Source of the DNA: DTCV01 sp964641155 | Lineage (GTDB): Archaea; Thermoproteota; Thermoprotei_A; Sulfolobales; NBVN01 | Direction: 5' to 3' | DNA length: 64,000 nucleotides | Assembly (NCBI GenBank): GCA_964641155.1 | Contig: CAZXJO010000003.1 | Location: 62,001 to 126,000 of the forward strand | Made by a program: the position numbers and the translations under genes | In this document: positions 1 through 9,933 of the stretch, piece after piece | Position numbering within the stretch: position 1 is the first letter of the stretch | Layout of the letters: each line of letters begins with the position of its first letter | The notes under the pieces: model-generated | Database searches by the model: none | What the model was told of the DNA's origin: nothing | The model's input: only the letters and a program-made list of their open reading frames with translations

Positions 1-2765
1 CCGATGCTAGCTACTTCGCCGGTACTCCTCATCTCCGGGCCCAGAAATGGGTAGGCACCCCTTAGCTGGGCCCACGAAAACTGAGGAGTCTTCACAGCCC
101 ACGACTTTGCGGGCAGTTCGACATATTCTCCAGGCACGCCTATGTTTAATCTCCCATTCAGTATTGCCTGAGCTGCTAAACTCATCAGGTTAATTCCCCT
201 GGACTTGCTCGAAAACGGCATTGACCTACTGGCCCTTAAGTTGAGTTCCAACACGTAGGCGTTGTTGTCCTTCACTATGTATTGGACGTTGAACGGCCCC
301 TTAATGTTCAGCTCAAGAGCTAACCTTAAAGTATATTCATGTATTTGTCTCAATAGAGATCTCTCCAACTTCCTAGTAGGGGTGACCATGGTGGCATCAC
401 CGCTGTGCACCCCTGCAGGCTCTATGTGCTCTATTGAGATCCCTACAACGCGTTCACCATCTGATACAGCGTCCACCTCAACCTCTAACGCGTTATCTAT
501 AAACTTAGAAATAACCACTGGATACTCCCTGGAAACCTTAGCCGCAATTTTGAGGTAGTCTATAAGGTCGTCTAAGCTGTAAGCGATTTTCATAGCTGTA
601 CCGCTTAAGACATAGCTGGGTCTGACAATTACTGGGAACCCCAACCCTTGAACTGCATCCATGATCTCATCAATGCTTGCGGCTTCAACCCAGGGAGGTT
701 GCTTTATACCTAAGCTTTCCACGAGCTTAGAGAACTTAGCCCTGTTTTCGGCTCTATCGATGCTGTACCCGCTACTTCCTAGCAGCCTAATACCCACCTC
801 CTCAAGCTTTCTAGCGAGGTTATTGGAGATCTGCCCGCCGACGAACGCCACCGCACCTAAAGCCCTTTCCAGGCCCACGACATCCCTAATGGTCTCCAGG
901 GTTATCTCCTCGAAGTATAACTTATCGTTAACGTCCCAATCCGTTGATACGGTCTCAGGGTTATAATTAAGCACTATTGCTTCGTAACCCATTTTACGTA
1001 TGGAATTAGCTAAGTTAACGGTTGCCCAGTCAAACTCTACTGAAACACCTATCCTGAAAACCCCCGCCCCCAGAATCAGAACTTTCTCCTTATCAGCTTT
1101 ACCGAAATCCAGATCGTCTTCGAACCCGTTGTAGGTTAGGTAGAGGTAGTTAGTCCTAGCGGGCCATTCAGCTGCGAGAGTATCGATTTGCTTAACATAA
1201 GGTCTAATACCATTCGACGACCTAAGACCCCTAATACGCTCCGGGTCGGTGTTCAGCAACCTAGCTAGTTGTTTATCGCTAAATCCATACTCCTTAGCCC
1301 TAGCAATTACTTCTGAAAGACCTTCATCATTTAACCTATTGCGGTAACCACGTACTTCCTCAGCGACTTCCACGACGTCCTTGATTATTTGAATGAAGTA
1401 CTTATCAATTCCTGTGATCTTACTTAGCTCGGCCACCGATGCTCCTAACCTTAAAGCTTTAGCTACGTGGAGTGGCCAGTAGGGCTCCCTCCGCCTCAAC
1501 CTCTCGATAACTGAGGTGAGTTCCTCGTGTTCCTCGTAGTAAGGTCCTCCCACAACTCCTTCCTCCCCAATGTCCAGCATCCTAATAGCTTTTTGGAATG
1601 CTTCGTATAGATTTCTTCCAATAGCCATGACTTCCCCAATGCTCTTCATTTCAGTGCTTAAGCTTTTCTCAACACCTACGAATTTTTCTAGGTCCCACCT
1701 CGGCACCTTAACAACTACGTAGTCAAGGCTTGGTTCGAAACATGAACATGTAACGCCGGTGACTTTATTAACGACTTCATCTAACGTGTAGCCCAATGCT
1801 AGCTTTGCAGCTATGTAAGCGAGCGGGTAACCGGTTGCTTTACTAGCTAAGGCGCTACTCCTGGACATTCTGGGGTTTGTCTCAATTACGTAGAATTCCT
1901 CAGAGAAGGGGTTCAGAGCTAACTGAACGTTGCATTCACCTATGAGGCCTATAGCCTCAGCGACCCTAATGCTTGTGTTCCTTAACAGTTGATATTCCCT
2001 ATCGTTTAGAGTTTGACAAGGAGCTATTACCACGGACTCACCGGTATGCACACCCATCGGGTCGGCGTTCTCTAAGCAAGCAACGGCAACTGAATTACCC
2101 CTTCTATCCCTAATCACTTCGAACTCTATTTCCTTCCAGTTATGGAGGTATTTCTCAATAAGGACTAACCTAATCTCGCTGTGTGCTAGCGCCCTCAATA
2201 TGTTGTTTTTGAGGTCTTCATCATTCCACGCTACGAATGACCCCCTACCACCTAAGTTGAAGCTAACCCTACCTATTACTGGGTACCCTATCTGATTAGC
2301 TATCTCTAAAGACTCTTTCAGGCTCTTAGCAGCACCACTCATAGGGATCGGTAAAGACCAAATCCTCATGGTTTCCCTAAACAGCTCCCTGTTTAGGGCT
2401 TTCTCAATGCCGTCAACCGGTGTCCCGTAAACTTTGACATCGTACTTCTTCAAAACCCCCTCCTTCTCTAGGGTGACGCCTATAGATAGTGCTGACTGAC
2501 CACCAAACCCTAACAGTATCCCGTCAGGCCTCTCACGCTCTATGACAGCCTCAACAAATTCCCGCTTTATAGGCACTAAGTATACCCTATCGGAGAGGTC
2601 GTGACTGGTCTGTATCGTAGCTACGTTCGGATTAATTAGGACGGTTTTAATGCCTTCCTCCCTAAGTGCCTTAAGTGCTTGGCTACCGCTGTAGTCGAAC
2701 TCCGCTGCCTCCGCAATCTTAATGGCTCCGGAACCTATGACGAGTACCTTAGTGGGGAGTTCCAT
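1..2765 (-). CDS. carB: carbamoyl-phosphate synthase large subunit (3' end outside window)
   Basis: Large subunit of carbamoyl-phosphate synthase, which makes carbamoyl phosphate from bicarbonate, ATP and ammonia delivered by CarA, for arginine and pyrimidine synthesis. About 921 residues are visible; the family is usually about 1,050-1,080, so roughly the last 130-150 residues lie beyond the left edge. The N-terminus reads MELPTKVLVIGSGAIKIAEA, the ATP-grasp segment around base 1,900 gives VIETNPRMSRSSALASKATG, and the last codons give GAYPFLGPEMRSTGEVAS, the family signature before the allosteric domain. The ATG lies 14 bases upstream of the carA stop, so the two genes overlap by 17 bases and are probably translationally coupled. 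Confidence 0.95.
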   Translation of the reverse strand, partial: MELPTKVLVIGSGAIKIAEAAEFDYSGSQALKALREEGIKTVLINPNVATIQTSHDLSDRVYLVPIKREFVEAVIERERPDGILLGFGGQSALSIGVTLEKEGVLKKYDVKVYGTPVDGIEKALNRELFRETMRIWSLPIPMSGAAKSLKESLEIANQIGYPVIGRVSFNLGGRGSFVAWNDEDLKNNILRALAHSEIRLVLIEKYLHNWKEIEFEVIRDRRGNSVAVACLENADPMGVHTGESVVIAPCQTLNDREYQLLRNTSIRVAEAIGLIGECNVQLALNPFSEEFYVIETNPRMSRSSALASKATGYPLAYIAAKLALGYTLDEVVNKVTGVTCSCFEPSLDYVVVKVPRWDLEKFVGVEKSLSTEMKSIGEVMAIGRNLYEAFQKAIRMLDIGEEGVVGGPYYEEHEELTSVIERLRRREPYWPLHVAKALRLGASVAELSKITGIDKYFIQIIKDVVEVAEEVRGYRNRLNDEGLSEVIARAKEYGFSDKQLARLLNTDPERIRGLRSSNGIRPYVKQIDTLAAEWPARTNYLYLTYNGFEDDLDFGKADKEKVLILGAGVFRIGVSVEFDWATVNLANSIRKMGYEAIVLNYNPETVSTDWDVNDKLYFEEITLETIRDVVGLERALGAVAFVGGQISNNLARKLEEVGIRLLGSSGYSIDRAENRAKFSKLVESLGIKQPPWVEAASIDEIMDAVQGLGFPVIVRPSYVLSGTAMKIAYSLDDLIDYLKIAAKVSREYPVVISKFIDNALEVEVDAVSDGERVVGISIEHIEPAGVHSGDATMVTPTRKLERSLLRQIHEYTLRLALELNIKGPFNVQYIVKDNNAYVLELNLRASRSMPFSSKSRGINLMSLAAQAILNGRLNIGVPGEYVELPAKSWAVKTPQFSWAQLRGAYPFLGPEMRSTGEVASI

Positions 2766-3930
2766 ACCTCTCCACCAACCTCTTGAACAGGCTAAATACC
2801 CACACACTGTCTAAAGGTCCTGGAGACCCTTCAGGATGGAACTGAACAGTAATCACAGGCTTATTAACATGTTTTAAACCTTCAACCGTCTTGTCGTCAG
2901 CATTAACCATCCACAACTTAAATCCCGTCCCCGTCAAACTCTTCTCGTCGACTACATAACCATGGCTCTGACTGGTTACGAAGCATTTCCCCCTCTCTAA
3001 ATCTATGCATGGTTTGTTCTGACCCCTATGCCCGTACTTGAGTTTATATATCTCAGCACCGGCTGCAAGGGCTAATATCTGATGTCCCAAACAAATGCCC
3101 AGTATTGGGACACCGTATTCTAGTACTTCTTTGGCTCTCTCTATAACTTCTGTGAGGAGTTTAGGATTACCGGGCCCGCTCCCATACACTATTCCAGACC
3201 CTCCGTATGCCTCTAAATATTTGATCGGATCTTCATTACAGGGGATCCTTATGAGCCTGAAGCCATTTCTAAGCAACTCCCGGAGTATGCCGTACTTGAT
3301 GCCGCAGTCAACAACTACCAAAGTACTCATATGACCATGGTAATCCGGCGGTTCATGGAATACGATGTTCTTAGGCATCACATCCCTCACCAAGACCTTC
3401 TGGTCGTACCTTAAACTACCCTTCAACCTACTCATCAACTCATCAATGTCAACCTTATCCTCATAGACAGCTACCACAGCCTCCATAACACCTCTCTCAC
3501 GGATCTTCTTGACTAAGGCCCTAGTATCCACGGCAGAGACTCCTGGAATTCCCTCCATCTTTAGCCACTCGTTCAGACTCATGATGGCTGTCCAATGACT
3601 TGGCAGATTCTCGTAGGCTACGACAACCGCCTCAACCTGAATCCTCTCGGATTCGAAGTATTTAGGTGTCCCAAACTCCAATATCTCCTTGCTTGGGACC
3701 CCGTAATTCCCCATCATAGGATGTGTGAAAATCAGTATCTGACCTCTAAAAGAGGGATCCGTTAGAGCCTCGGGATACCCGACCATGCCGGTGGTGAACA
3801 CTAACTCTCCACAGCTCACAGTTGGATGGCCAAACCCACAGCCTTCTACTAAAGTTCCATCCTCAAGTATTAAAACGGATTTATACTTACCGCATTTCCT
3901 TTTATTTCTAATTACTTTGCTTAAGGTCAT
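2749..3930 (-). CDS. carA: carbamoyl-phosphate synthase small (glutaminase) subunit
   Basis: Glutamine amidotransferase subunit that hydrolyses glutamine and channels ammonia to CarB; 393 residues. The class I amidotransferase site is visible as GICLGHQILALAAG (nucleophile Cys) and QFHPEG (catalytic His). An in-frame extension reaches base 3999, but it would run into argH. The ATG at 3930 overlaps the argH stop as ATGA and is followed by a sequence that begins like other CarA proteins (SVLILEDGT), so I chose it. Third gene of the arg-car operon. Confidence 0.95.
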   Translation of the reverse strand: MTLSKVIRNKRKCGKYKSVLILEDGTLVEGCGFGHPTVSCGELVFTTGMVGYPEALTDPSFRGQILIFTHPMMGNYGVPSKEILEFGTPKYFESERIQVEAVVVAYENLPSHWTAIMSLNEWLKMEGIPGVSAVDTRALVKKIRERGVMEAVVAVYEDKVDIDELMSRLKGSLRYDQKVLVRDVMPKNIVFHEPPDYHGHMSTLVVVDCGIKYGILRELLRNGFRLIRIPCNEDPIKYLEAYGGSGIVYGSGPGNPKLLTEVIERAKEVLEYGVPILGICLGHQILALAAGAEIYKLKYGHRGQNKPCIDLERGKCFVTSQSHGYVVDEKSLTGTGFKLWMVNADDKTVEGLKHVNKPVITVQFHPEGSPGPLDSVWVFSLFKRLVERYGTPH

Positions 3931-5342
3931 TGTCGACCCCCGAAGCCAGCGGTAAATACCGCGTACCAACTTAAATCCGTGTTGAGAACTTCCTCGCATT
4001 CCTCTATACTCTTCAAAACTAATTCAGGATTCGGGGACCCTACCACTTTCCTGGCACCTAGGGCGTTTTCAGGGGTTGCGGCATTAATTAGCTCTTCCAA
4101 ACTAATACCTAATCTACTACTTATTTCTTTGTAGATCTTGCTAATATCTGAAGCTCTAAACTCCTTCATTAGTGAGGCTAATTCCTTGTGAACCTCCCTG
4201 TAAGGTTTATTATATCTTATTGAGAGTAGCTCAGCTATATCAGTAACGGTTAGAGGGTACTTACACGCATCACTGTGTAGGACTTCCTTCTTAAACTCCA
4301 TGTTCTCTATGAAGTCCTTGAGTATCGTAACAGCCTCTATAGTGTTAAGGATGAGCCTTAATAAGTGTTTCGTAACCTCCTGCAAGTCTAGGTTGTAGCC
4401 CGACGGAGTCGCCTTCATCACTGTAAGTATGGCTGTCAGGTGCCCCACAGCCTCCCCACCCCAGGCTCGTAATACTTCCATAGTTACTAAGTTCTTCTTA
4501 TGCGGCATCATACTGCTCGTGGCTAGGTGCGAGGTCGGTGGTTCAATGTAATTAAATTGCGGTGTAGCCCACACAATGAAGTCCTCAGCTATACGTGACA
4601 TGGATACTGCTAAGGAAGTGATAACGGATGCGGTCACATATATGAAGTCCCTTGACCCCGTCGCCAGTAAGGTATTTTTGACCAAGCCGTTGAACCTTAG
4701 TAGCCTGGCTAATTCAAACCTATCCAAAGGTACTGTAGTTCCCGCTACTGCTCCCGAACCTAGAGGTGATTTATCGATGAATTCGTTTAGAACATGGCGG
4801 ATAATGTTAGTGTAACTGGCGAGCATCTCCTCAACATACATTAAGTAATGAGCAGCTGTAGAAACCTGAGCAGGTTGCAAATGAGTCGATAATGGGAGTA
4901 AGATGTCTAAATTCTTCCTCGCCTTCTTAAGCAACACCTCCCTAAACGCAAGTAACTCACCAATGAGCTTTATAACTAACTTCTTCATCTTCAACCTTAG
5001 TGCCGTCGCTACATGGTCGTTGCGGCTCCTACCAAGAGATACCCAACCAGCGTCAACGCCTAACACATCAGTTAGGTAAGCCTCCAATGCCTCATGGATG
5101 TCCTCAGCCCTCAACTTAAACAATAAATCTCTGTCTTTCTCTTTTAATAGTTCATGAAGAGCTTTAAGCGCCTTGCTGCCTACCTCGCACGGTATTAGTC
5201 CCTTATCAGTCAAATGAGTGACGTGGGCGATTAAAACCTCGATGACCTCATCAACTATTAACTTATCCTCATCCATCGATGATATGTAGTTAACTATCTT
5301 TTCGTCCGTTCCGCCAAGGAGTGCGTTCCTGTAAAACGTCAT
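3927..5342 (-). CDS. argH: argininosuccinate lyase
   Basis: Splits argininosuccinate into arginine and fumarate, the last step of arginine synthesis. The 471-residue length is normal for the fumarase/aspartase superfamily. Signature SSMMPHKKN (residues about 275-283) holds the mobile loop serine; SLGRSRNDHVATALR near residue 105 and the T-H-L-Q-P-A-Q segment near 160 are also conserved. The ATG overlaps the argG stop (ATGA) and the stop overlaps carA, so this is a tightly coupled operon gene. Confidence 0.95.
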   Translation of the reverse strand: MTFYRNALLGGTDEKIVNYISSMDEDKLIVDEVIEVLIAHVTHLTDKGLIPCEVGSKALKALHELLKEKDRDLLFKLRAEDIHEALEAYLTDVLGVDAGWVSLGRSRNDHVATALRLKMKKLVIKLIGELLAFREVLLKKARKNLDILLPLSTHLQPAQVSTAAHYLMYVEEMLASYTNIIRHVLNEFIDKSPLGSGAVAGTTVPLDRFELARLLRFNGLVKNTLLATGSRDFIYVTASVITSLAVSMSRIAEDFIVWATPQFNYIEPPTSHLATSSMMPHKKNLVTMEVLRAWGGEAVGHLTAILTVMKATPSGYNLDLQEVTKHLLRLILNTIEAVTILKDFIENMEFKKEVLHSDACKYPLTVTDIAELLSIRYNKPYREVHKELASLMKEFRASDISKIYKEISSRLGISLEELINAATPENALGARKVVGSPNPELVLKSIEECEEVLNTDLSWYAVFTAGFGGRQ

Positions 5343-6538
5343 AAACCGCTAACACCACAACTATCTAATAACTTCCTGAACGCTACCACGCTCTGCAAAC
5401 CCCACAACTCTATGAAACCCTTAGCGTGTTCCTGAGTGAGCTTTGCGTAGCTTTCATATGTTGTAAGCTTAGGATCGTAGATCGAATTATTTGACGACCT
5501 ACCCACCACGCTTACGCTTCCCTTATACAGCTTGAGCCTTACAATGCCGTTAACTCTACTCTGAACTTTCTCTATGAAGGCCTCCAGCTCATTCCTCAGC
5601 GGCTCAACCCATAAACCACTATACACCAGGTTAGTCCACATCTCGTCCACTAAATCCTTAAACATTAGCTCCCATTTCGTCAGGACCAGCTTTTCCAAGT
5701 CCCTATGAGCCTCGATTAAGGTAAGGGCTGCCGGGCATTCATACACTTCCCTGCTCTTCAAGCCTACTATCCTGTCCTCTACGTGATCGATTCTCCCAAC
5801 ACCGTTCCTTCCGGCGATGTGGTTTAACGTCCTTATAAGTTGGACTTTATCCAACTTATCGTCATTGATGGCTACGGGGACTCCCTTGTCAAAAGTTATT
5901 GTTACATATTCAGGTTTGTCCGCAGCCTTATCTGGTGGGAGAGTCCACTTAAAAACCTCTTCCGGTGGTTCGACCATGGGATCATCAAGTATTCCGCACT
6001 CGATGCTCCTACCCCACAGATTATCGTCAACACTAAAGAACTTTACCTTGAACTTAATACCCTTAGACTTAGCATACTCGTACTCCCAATCCCTTGTCAA
6101 ACCCCAATCTCTCACAGGAGCTAAAACCTTAATTGTTGGGTCCAAGGCTTTGATCGTTAAGTCGAACCTTACCTGGTCGTTTCCTTTACCGCTGCATCCA
6201 TGGGCGACAGCATCAGCGCCCTCCTTCCTAGCCACCTCAACCAACTTACTACTTATTAACGGTCTCGACAAAGCGCTTGATAATGGATACTTTCCTTGGT
6301 ATAACGCGTTAGCTTTCAAAGCCGGGAACACGTACTTGTCCACGAACTCCTCCTTACAGTCAATGTTGTAATGTTTAACCGCCCCTAACCTCTCCGCCTT
6401 AGAAGCCACCTCATCTAAATCATCTTCCTGACCGACATCTACGGTGAGTGTTATTACCTCAGCGTCAAGTTTTTCCTTAAGGAGAAGAAGTATCACTGAG
6501 GTGTCCAACCCACCGGAATACGCCAAAACCACCCTCAC
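5339..6538 (-). CDS. argG: argininosuccinate synthase
   Basis: Joins citrulline and aspartate with ATP to form argininosuccinate. The 399 residues start with the PP-loop VVLAYSGGLDTSVIL and contain AHGCSGKGNDQVRF, both diagnostic. The start is a GTG at 6538: the codons before it contain no in-frame ATG, and a GAGGT ribosome site lies about 10 bases upstream. First gene of argG-argH-carA-carB. Joining carAB to argGH suggests that carbamoyl phosphate supply is matched to arginine demand. Confidence 0.95.
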   Translation of the reverse strand: MRVVLAYSGGLDTSVILLLLKEKLDAEVITLTVDVGQEDDLDEVASKAERLGAVKHYNIDCKEEFVDKYVFPALKANALYQGKYPLSSALSRPLISSKLVEVARKEGADAVAHGCSGKGNDQVRFDLTIKALDPTIKVLAPVRDWGLTRDWEYEYAKSKGIKFKVKFFSVDDNLWGRSIECGILDDPMVEPPEEVFKWTLPPDKAADKPEYVTITFDKGVPVAINDDKLDKVQLIRTLNHIAGRNGVGRIDHVEDRIVGLKSREVYECPAALTLIEAHRDLEKLVLTKWELMFKDLVDEMWTNLVYSGLWVEPLRNELEAFIEKVQSRVNGIVRLKLYKGSVSVVGRSSNNSIYDPKLTTYESYAKLTQEHAKGFIELWGLQSVVAFRKLLDSCGVSGL

Positions 6539-6635
6539 ATCATATGACCTCTACCTAACTACGAAGTTGAACCTCCTAAATACTTAACGTAATTTTTGTT
6601 ACAAAGTATTAAAGGGTATGTTACATTTAGAACAC

Positions 6636-7319
6636 TCATTTCTTAAACTTTCTTAACTGGACTATTAACCCCTCAATCAAGCTATAAGCCTTCAAAACGT
6701 CGTTACGGTTAACGACCAATATCGTGTCAACGTAACAAGAAATGATCTGAGTGATGTTGATCCCGTGCCAGGAAAGGAGTGATGTTATATATGAAATTAC
6801 CCCTGGAACTGAAATTATGTTTTTAGGGCTGATCAACACTATCGCTGACTGATTGTCTATAACCTCCTCAACGGCATCCTTACCGAAGAACTCGATGACC
6901 TCCCTGCCCACGTCCTCTGAAACCACTAAAGTGAATGCCGTGGCGCCCTGAGTCAGTTGGAAGAACCTTGCATGCGTTATGGTAGATACGAAGTCCCTCA
7001 ACTTAGTTAGAACTGCCTCCTTCCTCAACGTTATTAGCTTTAGATCTGTTTGCAACTCAACCGTAGTCCCCGCAATGATCTCCCTAATTGCGTCGTCGAA
7101 GGGTCGTTTAACCTTTAACGACTCAGAAAACCTTATTATGCCCATCTTGACCGCATTAACCCCTATGTCCGTGAAACCCCCCACCTCCTTAACCTCAGTG
7201 AGTATTAGCCTAGCTAGAGAGGTGTAATTAACGACGCCTAACTTGATGCAATCCAACATCGATGGGTGGGCAGTAATAACCTTCCTAACGGCATCGGATA
7301 TGCTTAACTTCTTCTTCAA
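6636..7319 (-). CDS. ACT-domain predicted regulator of amino-acid metabolism
   Basis: 227 residues. The N-terminal half is helical (AVRKVITAHPSMLDCIKLG, then YTSLARLILTEV), resembling the archaeal family described as predicted regulators of amino-acid metabolism (COG2150). The C-terminal 70 residues form an ACT-like ligand-binding fold with IISVPGVISYITSLLSWHG. The TTG start has GGTGG about 9 bases upstream. It lies 97 bases upstream of argG on the same strand, so it could sense an amino acid and control the arginine operon. That role is inferred from position only; the ligand is unknown. Confidence 0.7.
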   Translation of the reverse strand: MKKKLSISDAVRKVITAHPSMLDCIKLGVVNYTSLARLILTEVKEVGGFTDIGVNAVKMGIIRFSESLKVKRPFDDAIREIIAGTTVELQTDLKLITLRKEAVLTKLRDFVSTITHARFFQLTQGATAFTLVVSEDVGREVIEFFGKDAVEEVIDNQSAIVLISPKNIISVPGVISYITSLLSWHGINITQIISCYVDTILVVNRNDVLKAYSLIEGLIVQLRKFKK

Positions 7320-7354
7320 AACTCTTCCACCTAAAATATAATTGATTAATCCCT

Positions 7355-8602
7355 TTAAGTTACCAACGCCTTAGAGGCCCTATTAATCACTGTAAACGAC
7401 ATCCATAGAATTACCACGACGAAGAGGTAATTCACCAAGATGCCGAGACCCCCTACAGACGCTGAAATCAATGACCCCAGTATCGTCCCAAATCCTATCG
7501 CCGCATTCATATGCCCAAGCCTCTCCCCCTTCCTATGAGGTTCGGAGAGTGAGAGGATTAGGGTTGTTAGTGAAGAACTTATGAATGCCCACGTAATCCC
7601 TATTAAAACGTAAAAAAGCCCCACATATACTTTAACAATGTTCGATTCAGCAAAAAGCATGAATGAAAAAATGGGTATTGAAAACACCACGAATCTCAGT
7701 CCGACGCATAGCTTTAGCGCATACCATGCCCTACGTATGGAGTTTACGATATTGGAGGCTAACCTGAAACCCACTATCGACGTAACAGATGATGTCAGGT
7801 TCAGCATGAAGATATCACCATCACTTAATCTATTACTCTTCAGAAATGCGGGGAATGGTGTGAAATATGTTGAGATCGCTGTGAACAACAGCGCGGTTCC
7901 AGCTAGCAGTAACTGTAGCTCCCTCACTATACCTACCCTAAACATTTTAATGAATTCCGTGAGGAGTGTTTGAAACTCGTAGATCAATGTGTGTGAGTGT
8001 GTAACTGCTGACGCATTCTTCACCCTCCCAGTAACGTGAGGTGTGTGGGATATGTGTAGTTCTTTCTTGAATTCCAGTAGTGGTGGTAGCGTCAATGATC
8101 TGATTATCAGGATGGCTGGAGCGGAGACTAGCGTTAACATTAGGAAAACCAGTGTTGTGTTACCCGATAACCACCCCAGCAAGTAGCCGGTCACCGAGGC
8201 AATACTTGAGATGAAGTTATACTTAGTCACTGTCAAGTGGTCCTTACCTAGTTGACTGCCTAGAATGCTCATTAGCAACGGTGATGCAATAGCAGAAGAA
8301 CACCCTATCACAACGCTACCTAGGAGGGTAATGTATACCGAGTTACTTAGACCTATCCCTAAAGAACTGAAGAGATATCCAACAAAAGTCGTAAGTAGTA
8401 GGGCTCTGGGCGCATCCTTCTCAGGTATTATCTTAGTCCAGGACCAACTCATCAACACGTACGATAAGTTGTAGAGCAGCACTGCGAGGGAGACAAAGAG
8501 TACTGAGTTCGTGATCTCGAACATTTTAAGTGATATGGCTAAGTTGATCGCTGACGACACCGCTGAGTTAATGAATATTAAGACGTATGTAACTGATCGC
8601 AC
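7355..8602 (-). CDS. MFS-like transporter
   Basis: 415 residues with about 11-12 hydrophobic segments spread over two halves and a hydrophilic central loop around residues 175-215 (with HISHTPHVTGR), the usual major facilitator layout. Characteristic glycine-rich membrane segments include SSLGIGLSNSVYITLLGSVV. The GTG start is preceded by AGGAG and by an ATATTTAAAT TATA element about 40-50 bases upstream. It ends 35 bases before the ACT gene start. The substrate cannot be read from the sequence; the neighbourhood (amino-acid genes) is only a weak hint. Confidence 0.7.
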   Translation of the reverse strand: MRSVTYVLIFINSAVSSAINLAISLKMFEITNSVLFVSLAVLLYNLSYVLMSWSWTKIIPEKDAPRALLLTTFVGYLFSSLGIGLSNSVYITLLGSVVIGCSSAIASPLLMSILGSQLGKDHLTVTKYNFISSIASVTGYLLGWLSGNTTLVFLMLTLVSAPAILIIRSLTLPPLLEFKKELHISHTPHVTGRVKNASAVTHSHTLIYEFQTLLTEFIKMFRVGIVRELQLLLAGTALLFTAISTYFTPFPAFLKSNRLSDGDIFMLNLTSSVTSIVGFRLASNIVNSIRRAWYALKLCVGLRFVVFSIPIFSFMLFAESNIVKVYVGLFYVLIGITWAFISSSLTTLILSLSEPHRKGERLGHMNAAIGFGTILGSLISASVGGLGILVNYLFVVVILWMSFTVINRASKALVT

Positions 8603-8674
8603 ATTACTCCTAGCAGATATTATGGTTAACTCACCGAAATTTAAATATTGATTTCCTCACTCATTGGTATATCT

Positions 8675-9403
8675 TTAATACTTAATGATTTCGTCGATGA
8701 TGTTGACCGCTTCCTCAGGTAACATCCCCCTAGATAAGTGTTCCTCAACACCTTGTAGATAGGGCATGACTAAATACCTACCGCTAGGATTGAGTTCACG
8801 AAGTCCCCTTACTATCAAATCATTATCTGTAGTAGCATTTACTAAATTGTTCACCACGACTGCTGAGATGCTGCAGTTGAGGTTGCTGAGGAACTTAATA
8901 TACCTCAAAGTAACGTCCATTGACGTCTTGGTTGGTAAGGTAACCACCGTGTGCTGTCCCTTTACATACTTCATCAAGGTGAGCAACTCATCGCTCATCC
9001 CTGGGGGGAGATCTATAAGCAAGTAATCAAGGGGGCCCCACACAGTTAACGACAACATGTACTTTAAAACCTCGCTCTTCCTCTCACCTCTTAGCGGTAC
9101 TGGCCTATCACCAACGAACATCCTTAAAGACATAACCTTAATTCCCCATAGTTCAGCTGGTTTAAAACCTCCTTTAACGGTCTCCACGTTGGCATTCGTA
9201 GAACCTCCAAGGAGGAAAGGTATTGAAGCTCCGTGAAGGTCCGTGTCAAGAATACCTACCCTCATGCCCAAATTTTTAAGCCTCAACCCTAAGAGGGCTG
9301 TTAGCGTACTCTTCCCTACACCACCCTTACCGGACCCTATAATTAAGACCTTGCCAACATCGTTCAACCTTTCTAATATCATGTAGTCCTTAAATTCAAT
9401 CAC
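8675..9403 (-). CDS. Mrp/MinD-type P-loop ATPase, probable archaeal HypB
   Basis: 242 residues with a deviant Walker A GSGKGGVGKST (residues about 23-33), DTDLHG and Walker-B-like LLIDLPPG, as in Mrp/NBP35/MinD ATPases. It lacks the Mrp C-terminal CxxC. It overlaps hypA by 8 bases (GTGATTGA). In Thermococcus a Mrp/MinD ATPase encoded next to HypA acts as the HypB nickel-maturation partner, which is the best reading here. A general iron-sulfur carrier is the alternative. No hydrogenase gene lies in this window. Confidence 0.75.
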   Translation of the reverse strand: MIEFKDYMILERLNDVGKVLIIGSGKGGVGKSTLTALLGLRLKNLGMRVGILDTDLHGASIPFLLGGSTNANVETVKGGFKPAELWGIKVMSLRMFVGDRPVPLRGERKSEVLKYMLSLTVWGPLDYLLIDLPPGMSDELLTLMKYVKGQHTVVTLPTKTSMDVTLRYIKFLSNLNCSISAVVVNNLVNATTDNDLIVRGLRELNPSGRYLVMPYLQGVEEHLSRGMLPEEAVNIIDEIIKY

Positions 9404-9830
9404 TTTTTAACACCCTGATGTTCAGTAACTTGACGTCGTAGCCTGAAACGATCTTAAAGTCTTGGGATTTACAGTTAGGGCAACTCATGAAAACGTTTAC
9501 TAGGTCGGGTATGAAGTGCACTGGGTTGTCGCAGTCACTTACATCTCCACACAGTTCCCTCATGATCTCATTCTTAACCTGCGACCAGCCCCAGGAAAAA
9601 CCGCAGTGATTGCACTCAAACTTACTCTCTTCCTCGTTGATCAGGAACTTCACAGTACCTAAACCGTACTCATCACTTAAAATTTTAAGGAGTTCGTGGA
9701 GTACTTCCCTATCGATTTGCGCCAGATTACCTACCGAGATTACCGCTTCGGAAATTTCACCTAAATCATTAGCCTCTTTCAACTTCTTAATAGCTAACAC
9801 GATCCCTTCAGCGACTGAATATTCGTGCAC
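9396..9830 (-). CDS. hypA: hydrogenase nickel-insertion protein HypA
   Basis: 144 residues. HypA binds nickel through an N-terminal Met-His-Glu and carries a structural zinc. An in-frame ATG exists at 9851, but the conserved start Met-His-Glu-Tyr-Ser is reproduced only if translation begins at the GTG at 9830, and AGGGG sits 7 bases before it, so I moved the start there. The zinc site is visible as CNHCG and CPNC with the longer archaeal insertion between them (residues about 72-125). It is the first gene of the hypA-hypB pair. A TATA-like GCTTATAAC lies about 40 bases upstream. Confidence 0.88.
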   Translation of the reverse strand: MHEYSVAEGIVLAIKKLKEANDLGEISEAVISVGNLAQIDREVLHELLKILSDEYGLGTVKFLINEEESKFECNHCGFSWGWSQVKNEIMRELCGDVSDCDNPVHFIPDLVNVFMSCPNCKSQDFKIVSGYDVKLLNIRVLKSD

Positions 9831-9933
9831 TCCACTTCCCCTAAGAGACATAGTTCGCGTAGACGTGTTATAAGCTCATCACAACATATAGACTTAAATA
9901 TTGGTGTAACGGATAGATAAAATCGGCAATAGT

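Noticed and set aside
5817..6371. 184-codon open frame on the plus strand
   Set aside because: Lies antisense to argG, whose motifs are intact; no ribosome site.
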